DNA from: Hemileia vastatrix
Lineage: Eukaryota; Basidiomycota; Pucciniomycetes; Pucciniales; Zaghouaniaceae
Length of the DNA: 64,000 nt
Assembly (NCBI GenBank): GCA_030280995.1
Contig: JASXTE010000017.1
Coordinates: 17,791,498-17,855,497, forward strand
Direction: 5' to 3'
Shown: positions 34,001 through 44,920 of the stretch, one piece after another
Position numbering within the stretch: the first letter of the stretch is position 1
How the letters are laid out: each line of letters opens with the position of its first letter
Position numbers and translations under genes: made by a program
The notes under the pieces: generated by a model
Seen by the model: only the letters and a program-made list of their open reading frames with translations
The model's database searches: none
Told to the model about the DNA's origin: nothing

Positions 34001-34602
34001 TACTCATTCTCCTACACAAGATCAGAGTTACTACAAGGATATCAAAAAGTAACTAAGTATCTCAATAATCTAAGTACATTTGTTAGCATAAAACGTGGTC
34101 TTAAAAGCACTCAAAAAAATAATGCAAGACTACTATTAGCACCTGACGCTTTGCCTATCTGTACATACCCTAAACTTCTTGAGATTCTTAACTACTCATT
34201 AAGTACTGTACTGCCTTCCATACCTAGTATAACAGCCTGCTCTTTTCATGTGAGTATCCACTAATTGTGATACCCTCCACCCTTAGTAAGTACCCCTCCC
34301 TTTCTTGAGTCTTTTTTTTCTTTTCTTCTTATCAAACACTGCATACTAACCTGCTTGATAATTGCTTTTTCTTTTAGCACTTCCTTTTTCTACTGGTTCT
34401 ATCAGTGATGAGTGCATGTAGTCTACATTTAATAGAAATCACATTGATCAAAGTGTGAAAATTCTATCCTTGCTCAATGCTTCCCCCTATTCCACACTAT
34501 GTCTCAAGTGCTAGTCAAGGCTTCCTCAAGTACATATCATACTCTTGCCTTATAGTCCGGTATAAATTTTCCTTTCTCTCTGCTTGCCGCAGCCCATATA
34601 TA
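31041..34602 (+). mobile_element. Element with ~1.1-kb direct terminal repeats
   Basis: The segments 31041-32140 and 33512-34602 are diverged direct repeats along their whole length (for instance GCCCTGTATGTCTAG, CACCTGA(T/C)GCTTTGCC and CCTCAAGTACATATCATACT). They enclose about 1.4 kb with an unrecognised split gene. The design resembles LTRs around a non-autonomous interior, but no primer-binding site, TG...CA ends or target duplication could be pointed out. A simple segmental duplication is the alternative. Confidence 0.55.
32459..33264 (+). pseudogene. Unrecognised split gene between the direct repeats
   Basis: An ATG at 32459 opens MSTNKNIVHTICQFFDTQKT and runs to CPFLRACCGNGFIT. A GTAAGT donor at about 32646 and a TTTTTCCAG acceptor at about 32713 frame a 68-bp intron. 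A second pyrimidine-rich stretch ending CTCCTAG at about 33028 precedes an exon reading NTPYSEMPLTPCIKILIPG and ending at 33264. The frame between the introns is uncertain and meets stops. No domain is recognised. The two intron-like junctions argue that this was once a real gene. Confidence 0.35.
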
Positions 34603-34932
34603 AAACTCTTATATAAATTGAACTAAAAGTTCATTTTAAATGTTTTTAAGGATTTTTTTACCTATCAATTGATAGATGAATAATCCAATACTATAAAAAG
34701 TTATTCAAGGAAAAACTTTTGTTGAACTTATAAATTCATCAAATGTTTATCAATAAAAGTTTCTAGAACTATATATTTCTTCTAATTGTATGAATATATA
34801 CTTTTGTATATTTTTCAAGCTTTAAAAGATTTGTGGAGGTTACATCATTCTCAAAATTGAAGTTAGAAAAAATTTATTTAACTGCATAATTTAAAAAATT
34901 AATGTATATGCCATAATTTTAGAAGTAAAAAC
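34603..34932. other. No gene seen
   Basis: AT-rich flank just before the Harbinger target-site duplication. Confidence 0.6.
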
Positions 34933-35316
34933 AATAGGGGGTATCAATGTTCAGGGATCCGCAATTAGGGACCAGGAATTTTTTTTTCCCTGGATCAGAC
35001 ATTATTAATTGCGGAAGATTCTTATCCACTAGCCCCAGGGCTAGTGTATAAGAAATCCACGATAATGCATTATCCCGCCTCTTATACCCCAATTTCCATT
35101 CCTAATTCCTGATCCCAAACTCATCTCATCCATGATGGATTTACAAGAAAGTCACATGACTTATAATTGCTGATGCCATCCTTAAGTATTTCCTCACTCT
35201 ATGCTACTTAATTTTGGTGGCGAACACTTAAGTTTTTTTTCTATCTGCACACCCCAACTGCACATTTGGCAGTGAATTCCCACTTCCCTCATCACATAAC
35301 CCTTCCACCGGCAACA

Positions 35317-36576
35317 ATGAAACACCTCTCTACTAGGAAGCTACTTCACTCAACAATGAATGCTATTACTTTTCTTTTAGTTCTTTACTATAAATCTGAC
35401 TCTGATTTGGAAGATGCTTTAGCTTATATGTGTTTTCTTTCCAAAAAGCGTTACATCATCACCAGGGGGCCAAATCTTTATCATGATCCCCAATATGATC
35501 TGGCCTCCATTCTCAACATTCCTCATTTAAACTTCACGCAACTTTTTATAACTTCTCCCAATTCTTTCTTCAAACTTTATCAACTCATCTCCGATCATCC
35601 TATCTTCCATAACAATTCTCATAACAAACAGCTTAATCCTGCCATCCAACTTGCTGTTGCTCTATGTTGCTTTGGCTCAAATGGAAATGGTGCTGCCCTA
35701 AGACGTTTGGATAATCTCTTTAACATATGATATGGTACCGTGATATTATACACCAAGAGCTGTATGATTGCTATCCTTTCCCTCAAGTCTCAAAATCTTG
35801 CTTGGCCAACTCCAGAACAGCGACTTGAATCCTCTCAAGTAATGCAAGCTGAAGGTTTCCCTGGCTGTATAGGTTTTGTTGATGGCACAACCATCCCTTT
35901 GAGTCAAAAGCCAGCTCATGATGGCAACCATTATTTTGATCGCAAAAAAAGGTTTCTTCAAAATCTTCTCCAAGTTCTCATCTTTCACAATCTAACTTTT
36001 TATCTTCTTTCTAGATACTCTATTGCCGTTCAACTTGTATGCGATGTCAATAAAAAATTTATTGCTTTTCACAGTGGCTGCCCTGGATCATGTCATGACT
36101 CTTCCGTCTTCCAAAGAATGAGGATTTCTCAATCCCCTGAATCATACTTTGACGAATCGCAGTACCTCCTTGCAGACTCAGCATATGCAAGTGGAAAGTA
36201 CATTATACCTGCTTTCCGTGGTTCAACTTCAGAAAATGACCCCAAAACTAAATTTAATTATCACCTTGCACAATCAAGAGTACGAATAGAACATGCTATA
36301 GGTATTTTAAAGGGACGATTTTCTAGTCTTTGGGAGCTCAGAATCCAATTTCAAAAAAAATTGGAGATCAAAACTGCAAATCATTGGATCTTGACTTGCG
36401 TAATACTCCACAATATTCTAGCTGATTTAAAGGATGAGTGGAATGATCTTTATGAAGAAGAGGATCCTGAACCACCACTGGCACTCCCCTCCCTTTATTC
36501 ACAAATCATTCAATCAACCGGCATACGCCCCATTATAATGCCAATTACTCTCCAACATTTCTCTTCACCCTTTTAA
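35317..36576 (+). pseudogene. PIF/Harbinger DDE transposase, one stop codon
   Basis: The ATG at 35317-35319 is the first in frame. The frame runs to TAA at 36574-36576, with one intron (35952-36014, 63 bp, GTTTCT...TTCTAG); joining gives DRKKRYSIAVQLV. A single TGA at 35728-35730 interrupts NLFNI and YGTVILYTKS in the helix-turn-helix region. Otherwise it would be about 398 residues. Catalytic positions of the DDE_4 fold are present: Asp in GFVDGTTIP (codon 35881), Asp in LLADSAYASG (36175), Glu in RVRIEHAIGILKGRF (36289). C-terminal NHWILTCVILHNILADL matches the family. It would act as nuclease with the Myb/SANT-like protein encoded at the other end. Confidence 0.9.
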
Positions 36577-36924
36577 TTTTTAAATTTTATGTTTTCATAC
36601 TTTCCAAATGTCCTCTTTGTGTACTTTAATCACTTGGTTTTGTATTTTGGTTTGTTGCATATTCATTTTTTTTTTGAATTTACGGTGAATATCTTTTTTT
36701 TGGATGGCTCATTGGTTTTCTTTCACTTCCTCAACATGAAATCGCATATTTTCTTATATTGCATATTTTGTCAGTGATTTTTTTTTTCATTCATCACTCA
36801 TATCCTTTTCATCCTCTCCTCAAACATCCCTCAAATATTTTGGTTGCATTTATTTTCTCAACTCAACTCACCAGGTAGGTCATTTTTTTTCTTTTTTCAT
36901 GGTTTTTTATTTGCTAATCATGAT

Positions 36925-36973
<49 letters not shown>

Positions 36974-36992
36974 TTTTTTGCTTTTTTTTGCT

Positions 36993-37040
<48 letters not shown>

Positions 37041-37139
37041 TTTGTTTTTTTTGTAAGTGCTTCTATTATTTTTGTTCTAGGGTAAACTAATTTTTGTTTT
37101 GCTTTTTTCTCTTTTTTATCTTTTTATTTTTTTGTTTTT
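36577..37139. repeat. AT-rich spacer with (GC T7-9) microsatellite
   Basis: Between about 36925 and 37065 GC is repeated every 9-11 bp within T-runs. No gene; Phe/Cys-rich frames here are artefacts. Confidence 0.8.
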
Positions 37140-37965
37140 TTTTCTCTCCTTCACCTCTCTTTATCATCCTCAAGGCCCCCTTTTTCCCTCTCTTTACCTG
37201 TCTCTGACCCCCTTTTTACCCACTTTTTAGCTGCCTCAAATCCCCCTTTCCCCCCTCTTTAGGTCCCTCATCACCCCCCTTCCCCTCTTTTTAGGTGCTT
37301 CAATACACCCCCCTTCCCCTCTCTTTATGTCCCTCAAACCCCCCCTTCACCTCTCTTTTGGCGCCTCAAACCCCCCCCTTCACCTCTCTTTACCCACATC
37401 AAACCCCCCCTTTCCCTCTCTTTAGGCGCCTCAAACACCCCCCCTTCCCCCCCTACCCAATCGTTATATCCTCCTCTACCCCCCCCCCCCTGTTTATTAA
37501 CGAACGATTTGTAACCATTGTTCGCTAAGTAATCGAATCGTTAGCGATTTGATTACTTAACAAACGATCGTTATAGATCTTTTGTTAACAAGGAGGTGGG
37601 GGGGGGGGGTGTAGAGAAAGGGGAAAGGGTTTGGGAGGGGGTAAGGTGATTGGAAGGGGGGGGGGGGTTTGAGGTGCCTAAGGAGAGGGGAATGGGGGGG
37701 GTTTGAGGCGCCTAAGGAGAGGGGAATGGATGGGGTTTGAGGCGCCTAAGGTGAGGGGAATGGGGGGGGGGTTTGAGGCGCCTAGGGTGAGGGGAATGGG
37801 GGGGGGGGGGTTTGAGGCAGCTAAAGAGGGGGGAATGGGGGGGTTTGAGGCAGATAAAGAGGGGGGAAGGAGGGTGATGAGGGACCTAAAGAGGGGGGAA
37901 AGGGGGGTATTTCAGGGGGATTTTGAGGCAGGCAAGGAGAGCATTTGAGGGGGAAAAGGGGACAT
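37140..37965. repeat. Fold-back of C-rich and G-rich minisatellite arms
   Basis: The left arm (about 37140-37490) is a tandem of 30-40 bp units with CTTTAGGCGCCTCAAAC plus C-runs. The right arm (about 37585-37965) is its inverted copy, GTTTGAGGCGCCTAAGG with G-runs. The centre (37495-37585) contains a diverged palindrome with AACGAACGAT and ATCGTT. One strand is almost pure pyrimidine in each arm, so unusual structures are possible. It lies downstream of the transposase gene. Confidence 0.85.
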
Positions 37966-38585
37966 TTATGGGAGATAAAGATGGGTTACCAACTTTCAAA
38001 TAAAGATACTAACAAATTTTTGTTTGTAATTTTGATTATTTTTTTTATTTTTTTTGCAGTAATATAGAAAAAAAAAAAATTCTTTCTGATAAGGACTGTC
38101 CCTCTTATTTACAAAACAAAAAAGGTTTATAATTTTATTTTTATTTTTTCTATAATTAATTTTTGTGATTTTGATTTTATTTAAATAATTTTTTTATTTT
38201 TTATTTTGATTTTACTGATTTTTTTTTTTTTCATGATCTTGTGAGAAGGTTTTTAATAACCAATCTTCAGGTTCACTTTTAATTTTTTTTTTTTAATTTT
38301 TCTTTTGTGATTTAATTCTTACTGAAATTTTCTTTTTTGAATGAATTTAATTATTAATTTTTTTTAATAGGATTTTGCTTTGATTGTGTTTTTTAAAATA
38401 AAACCTCAGGTTTTTTTTTTATAAATATTTTTTTTGGAAAATTTTTTACTGATTTTTTGGTTTTTTTTTTCAATTTTATTTTTAAAATAAAAAAACAGCT
38501 TTTTTTATTATTAGGTAGGAATTTTTTTTAAAAAAAATTTGAGTTAAAATTTTATTGACAATTAATTTTTTTTCAGATCAAAAAA
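37966..38585. other. T-rich stretch, no gene seen
   Basis: Long T-runs and short A-runs. It may contain leader or intron sequence for the TET/JBP-like gene, but nothing is demonstrable. Confidence 0.6.
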
Positions 38586-39912
38586 ATGTCTTCTTCTTCT
38601 GATTCACCCCTTAATTCTCTCTTATCTTCATCTTTATCTTCTTTATAATCTTCATCTTTATCATCTCTATCATCTTCTTTGAAATCAACTCTATCATCTT
38701 CTTTGAAATCAACTTCCATACAATCATCTTCTAAATCATCAAAAAAAATTAAAGATAATCAGTCTCATCAGAAGAAAAGATATTTAAAAAAAAAGTCTCT
38801 CTGCGAAAGTTATTTTTGTCATATCCCAAACATTTTTTTTTATAAAACTAAAGTAGATAAAAAAATCAATATCAGAAAAAATTACCAGAAGATATCAAAT
38901 ATCTAACAGAATTTGGAGATGATCGAGGTGTTGCAGTTATCAGCAATGCTTTTAAGCCTCAATTAATTTTGGAAGTTCATTCATTCGATGGTGTAAAAGA
39001 TGAAGCTTTTAATCAACTATCCAATCTTATCATAACTCTTTATCAAATGGCTTTGGTTCGGTTACCTATAAGGAATAAGAATTTGTTGGGTGGTATCATG
39101 ATTGGATTTGGTTGGAGACCTGGTTTTGTCAAAGGATATTCTCTTGGTATGTCTAATAATTTTTGTTTCATTCTTAATATCATTTCACTTATTTCAATTA
39201 TATAGGTATATATTCATTGCTCAATAATATCACTAAAGCACAAAAAGATGAAGATTTTTGCTTATGTGACACTCTACCCTACTTTAATTCTTTTCTTGCT
39301 CTTCGACTCAAAAAGCTCTGTCATAAGGCATTTGAAAAAAATCATGAACTTGCAACCAAAGTTAGAATACCAAATTGGTGTGACTCCGAATGGGAAGATA
39401 TCAGCCACGAATATCTTTTATTTTCTAATGTTATTATCACTCATTCTGGATTCCACAATAGGATTCATATTGATAGGAATGATGCCAATTTTCTTACTTT
39501 TGGAATATTCTCATATATCAATCCGATAACTGGCCACCCAATACCATCTCCAGCTAAAATCAAAGGACATGGTTTATATTTTCCAGACCACCAGTGCATC
39601 ATTGATTTTGGTTTGGGAAATGGTATCATTGAAACTATTTGGAATTCTTCTAAGGATAATCATCAAACGACCAAAGCTCCTCCTGGTTTGGAATCCTGTC
39701 AAGATTTCACTCATTTTGGTTGCTCATTTCAGATCAGTAATAAGTTGATACAAAGAATCAATAAGGTAAAGTTATTCGATTTAAAAAAACTTTATCTAGA
39801 TCCAAAAAGTATGGGGATTAGAGTTGTCATCGAAAATTTTATATTTTTTCATAAATTTTTAATAAATATTTTTTATATATCAATTTTCTCAAATAATGTG
39901 ATGAGCCATTGA
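38586..39912 (+). pseudogene. TET/JBP-like 2OG-Fe(II) dioxygenase, broken
   Basis: The ATG at 38586 starts a Ser-rich leader (MSSSSDSPLNSLL) interrupted by TAA at 38646-38648. A frameshift at about 38865-38885 leads into LPEDIKYLTEFGDDRGVAVI and GIMIGFGWRPGFVKGYSLG. An intron at 39147-39205 (GTATGT...TATAG, 59 bp) restores YSLGIYSLLNNI. Exon 2 holds the HxD motif (HID, 39466-39474) in FHNRIHIDRNDANFLTFG, a YFPDHQCIIDFGLG block, a likely distal His (39661-39663) in DNHQTT, and QISNKLIQRI. The frame stays open to 39912, but a GTAAAG at 39766 may be a donor. This pattern fits the fungal TET/JBP family, whose characterised members oxidise methylated DNA bases. No database check was possible. Confidence 0.7.
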
Positions 39913-40124
39913 CCTTGTATTGTATAACAGGTAATCATGATAACATTTATTTGTTTCATGGGGTTCCTCTTGCCTATACCTGTAGAAAGTCCCAAACTTT
40001 TGTTTCTCGACTTGGTCTGCATTTTGGCTTGAGGGATTGTCATTACTTTAAACTAGGGAAATTGATATATATTAGATATTTATTTAATAATTTATGTAAT
40101 TATATTGAATTTAGATGACTTCCA

Positions 40125-40303
40125 CCCCTTACTTCAATAAAATGCAGGGGGGGGGGTATTGCCAAATTTTCAAATCTGACATGTGAAATTGATGACTTAG
40201 AAAAATTTTGGTGATACCCACCCCTTGCTTCAATAAAATGCAGGGGAGAGTATTGCCAATTTTTTTAAACAGATATAGAATTTTTTTGACTTGTAAATAT
40301 TTT
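40125..40303. repeat. ~90-bp minisatellite, left part
   Basis: Two units share GATACCCACCCCTT, CTTCAATAAAATGCAGGGG and TATTGCCAA. The array continues at 49142 beyond the inserted chromovirus. Confidence 0.8.
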
Positions 40304-41480
40304 TGTCAGTATAGTCTAGTATATAAGTATGATATAATAGTGTTATTTTATGGTCCTACTACTTATTAATAAATGATTTAGTGATTAAACCTCAGGGGAA
40401 GACTAATAGAATAGTTATACTCAAATTAAACTCACAATACTTGGATTTAAATGCGTGCTAGTGGTGGAAAATAGAAGAATAAAATATAGTTATAGCTTTT
40501 ATAAAGATAATATCAATTTATAAGGGCTTTATAATATATTTCTGAATGTTAATAATTGTAGTGTAATGTTTGTTTGAAGTGTAGTAATTGAATGATGATA
40601 ATAAGCCGTCAAAATCCCTCCTTACTTATACCCAAATCCACTGGAGTGCACAGACCTTCAATCCAGATGATGTCACTGCTATCCCTGGCAATTACAGCAC
40701 TGTGAGGGCCCATCACCTCCCCATGGCGTCCACTTCAAGCAGTTTCAACACCCAGACCTCCAGTAAGGACCCTCCATCACTATTAATAATAACACAGAGT
40801 CATACCATAAATAGAAATCCCAGATAAAAGCGGATACCATAAAGAAACAGGTAAAATAAATGATCAAAAAGAGATTTAATGAAACTAAAAGCATATAAAG
40901 GAAACAAATAAAATGTCCAAGCCCCCAATAACATCCCCAAGCATCCACATTAACCCAAAAACATATTTCCAACCCATAAATCCGTGAATAACCATCCAAG
41001 GAAGTAATTTTAGTTGTCCAAACTGGGTGTATGCGCCTGATATAGGTGTCTATGCTTCTGTAGGCGTTGTGAATCCACTGATTTCGTCCATATGACCTAA
41101 AATAAGCAGAAAAACAAAGGTTATAGGCTATTAAGGGGCTAAAACCCACTTATATACCTAAATATACATAATATACTGCATATTTCACTGAATATGAGAT
41201 TTATGTATACATATAAGCTTATGTATGTCAATAATTACTTCATATCACTTAAGATAAGTATATTATGACTCCATTAACACCTTAATAAGTATTATTAGGC
41301 CATGGATAAGCTATTTAAACTATTATAAATTATATAATAGAATAATAATTATATATATATATAATAAAATAATATATATTATTATTTTAACCTTATTTTT
41401 AAGATATAAGCTTAATCTAATTAAGGTTATCTTATTTTAAGCATAAGAAATACTCAGTCCTAAGGATATTTAGGCTGACA
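40304..41480 (-). repeat. Chromovirus 3' LTR
   Basis: 1177 bp with TGTCAG and CTGACA ends. It is downstream of the minus-strand pol. Small open frames inside it (about 40588-41149) also occur in the other LTR and are not supported as genes. Confidence 0.92.
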
Positions 41481-41595
41481 CTCCCTCACTCCAAAAAAAA
41501 CAATAAAAAAAATGTTAAGACATTTTAATTAATCTTAAGGAATGAAATAAAAAATATAAAATAATTTTTATAATACATATACTGAATGAACAGTA

Positions 41596-44500
41596 TTATT
41601 TAGATTTAAATTTTTTCAAGAGATTTTTAAGATCAGAGATTTCATTTTCTGGAATCCACTGGTCATATTCACTTGATTTATTTTTAAATCTTAATAGATA
41701 CTCAACTCCCTTTTCTTTAGTAAGGTGTCTCTTTTTAAGTATCTTTTCAATTTCTGCTTTTTCCACTATTTCTTCAGGTTGCTGTTTATGCCTTCCTGAT
41801 CTTCTTGGAAAGAGAGCAGTATCATTAGAATGGTATGGCTTTATAAGAGAAATAGGAAATACTGGATGTTTTCTATCATAAGGTGCATATAGAATAACCT
41901 CAACAGCATTATTACCAACCATCTTTTTAACTACAAATGGTCCAATGAATGGATCCTTCATTACCATTTAAATTGAAATGTAGCGTTGAAATAAGGACTT
42001 CATCACCCTCTTTGAACATTTGTTCTTTATGGGCTTTATCCCATCTTTTCTTTTCATACTCAAAAGCCTTATTTATACATTCTTGAGCATGTTTTCTGCA
42101 TAGTTCCTGCATCTGAAGAAAAGATTTAGTACCTGGATGAATATCCAATCTAGGTAACTTATTAAGAGTTTTAGCAGGGGTATTAGGTACATAACCCAAC
42201 CATAACTCAAATGGCTTTTTGCCAGTGACAGAATGTACTGTACTATTGTATGCAAATTCTAAACCTGGGATAAGGGTTACCCAATCATGCGTGAATTTGT
42301 CATTGTCTTTAAAATTAAGACCAAAAGCACAGTATCTTCTTATCATATCTTCTAAGGTTTGTATCATTCTTTCTGCTAGCCCATCAGTTTGTGGATGGTG
42401 TGCTGTAGAAAGTTTTAATTGACACCCTGAAACATCCATAAGTGACGTCCAGAACTCAGAAGTAAATTTAGGATCTCTGTCAGAAACTATTGCTTTGGGG
42501 AAACCTGCTGTATTTAACATTTGTGTCCACCATAAAAAAGCTAAGTCCTTTGCAGAAACCTCTTTGTGGGTAGGAATAAATTTACACATCTTTGTGAATC
42601 TATCTACAATTACCCAGCAGGAGTTATAACTCTTATGCCCTGCTATTGGCAAACCTGTTACAAAGTCCATGTTAATGATTTCCCATGGAGCTTTTGGTTG
42701 CTCAATTTGTTGTAATAAACCAGCCCTTTTTCCTGTTAATCTTTTAGATTTTTGACAAGAATCACATGTTTCAACATATTTCTGAACATCCTCAGACATG
42801 TTAATCCACCAAGCTGTGTTTTTTACTCTGGTTAATGTTTTATGGTAGTCAAAATGACCTGCTAATATATCATCATGACATATACTTAACATTAACTCCT
42901 TCATTGAAGGGGGAATTACAATTACATTACTTAATTTTTTCCTGTAATATATAAAACCATCCTCAATGGAAAATTTTCCTTTCTCTAATGCCTCTTTATA
43001 CTTATCTGGTAATGTTTTTATTAAAACATTCATTGAAGCATTAGATGGATCATTTAATATTGTAGTTAATTTACTTAAGTCAGGATCTGAATTATAATTA
43101 TCAAGAATTGATTGCATAAATTCATCCTCAAGATCTACAATATAAATGCCATAAATGTTAATAATCTCTGATTCAGGAACATAAGCAGGATTATCATCAT
43201 TATTAGGCAGAGGTACTCTAGATAACAGATCTACATTAGAGTGCAAGGTTCCTGCTCTATGTGTAATAGTCATCCGTCCTCTGTATTCTTGTACAGCTAA
43301 TTGCCATCTAAACATGTGTCTATTAGGAGTTTTCATGTTTAAGAGTGACTTAACTGCACTACAGTCAGTTATTAACTCAAATTTTTGGTCTTCAAGGTAA
43401 TAATGTAGCTTTTCAAGAGCCCATACTACTACCAAACATTCAAGTTGAGTAGCACCATATTTCAATTCACCACTTCTCAGAGTACGTGAAATATAGCATA
43501 TTACTACTTCTGACATTTTACCTTCAATAAGTTGTTTTTGATGCAAAGCAGCACCCAGTCCAATAAAACTTGCATCTGTATATAATACAAAAGGTAATTG
43601 GAAATCTGGTAATCCCAAGATAGGAGCTGTCATTAAACATTCTTTCAACTTATTAAAAGCTTGTTGTCTTTCATTATTCCAAATGAAAGCTTCTGATTTC
43701 TTTATCAGTGTGGTCAGTGGTGCAGCAATTGATTGGTAGTTTTTTATATATTGTCTATAATAACCACACATTCCAAGAAAAGATTGTACATCCTTCACAT
43801 TTTGGGGAATGCCAATATTCTTTATTGCAGCCACTTTATTTTGGTCTACACATATTTGTAAGCCAGATACAATATGACCAAGCACTTTTAAAGATTCAAA
43901 CCCAAATTTACATTTTTTCAATGCAAGGGTCATTTTTATTTCATCCATTTTCTGAAATACTTTCCTTAAATGGATTAAGTGTTCATCAAAATTTTTAGAG
44001 AACACTATGATGTCATCAATGTATACCATTAACCATCCCTCAATCATTTCATTATGGAATGTTATATCCATTAACTTTTGAAATAATGGTGGAGCATTCT
44101 TTGGTCCAAATGGCATTCTGACATACTTATAAATTCCCATGTGTGTTGTTATCAACAAAAAGTTCTGTGAATTCTTTTCAACAGGAATTTGATGGTACCC
44201 TTTATTTCCATCTAGGCAACTTATATATTTAGCACCTTTAAGGGTAGCATGTATAGAGGCAATCCTTGGCAAGGGATAAATATCATCTACTGTAAATGTA
44301 TTTAATGCTCTATAATCACCGCACAGTCTTGCTTTATCTTGTTCATAAGAAATCAGCACTGGTGATATTACACAATATTTTGGTGTAGTTTCAACCTTCT
44401 CAAGAATGTTCATCTTTAATAACATCTTAATATTATCCTCTATGTCTTTCCTCTTCATTGGTGAAGCAGGGTATGGTTTCTTTTTAAGACTAGCAGGAAT

Positions 44501-44920
44501 ATTATCCATGTCACAGGTTAAACTAATTTTCATTTCATGATCTTTTACAAGGCCAAGTTCATTTGTACCATGTGCAAAAGCCATTGGAAAAGCTTTAATT
44601 AATTCCAAAATATTATCTTTCTCAGTTTCACTTATCTGAGTGCCAAATGATGCTTTTGAAATTTCTGTTTCCAGAAGTTCCAACTCATTGGATTCTCTTC
44701 CTTTAGACAGGGAATTTGTTACTGACTCAATGTGTAAGACTGTGTTAAAAGAATTTATTTTAAATTTCCTTTTACCATTCATGCCAATTGTAAAATTATT
44801 ATTAGCAGGGTCTAATTTTACACCAAATTTAGTCAGAATATCATTTCCAATGATAAAACAGTTACTACAATTTGTATTATCCATTACTACAAAGTCACAA
44901 GTTACCCTTACATAACCATG
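41596..44920 (-). pseudogene. pol: Chromovirus pol: protease end, RT, RNase H, integrase, chromodomain
   Basis: It continues the gag frame after the TAA at 44921-44923. First comes the end of the protease (NCFIIGNDILTKFGV), then RT with ARLCGDYRALNTFTVDD and YIDD (44012-44023), and RNase H with LYTDASFIGLGAALHQ. The integrase has an HHCC finger (CHDDILAGHFDYH, then CDSCQKSK), NMDFVTGLP, SDRDPKFTSEFW and HHPQTDGLAERM. The DDE set is intact. A one-base frameshift near 41950 separates the integrase tail from the last 124 codons, which end in a chromodomain (EIEKILKKRHL, EYLLRFKNKSSEYDQWIPE). Chromodomains of this type bind modified histone tails and guide integration. Confidence 0.92.

Noticed and set aside
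35266..35316. Upstream start for the Harbinger transposase
   Set aside because: The codon at 35266 is TTG; the first in-frame ATG is at 35317.
36844..37090. Phe/Cys-rich frames in the T-rich microsatellite
   Set aside because: Produced by GC(T)n repeats; open in more than one frame.
40588..41149. Small ORFs in the chromovirus LTR (also at 48249-48810)
   Set aside because: They are present in both LTR copies, show no domain, and lie on both strands of the same segment, as expected for chance frames.
41927..41967. Frame change before the chromodomain as a programmed frameshift
   Set aside because: The nearby TTTAAAT would slip to -1 and meet a stop at once; the needed shift is the other way, so an indel is more likely.
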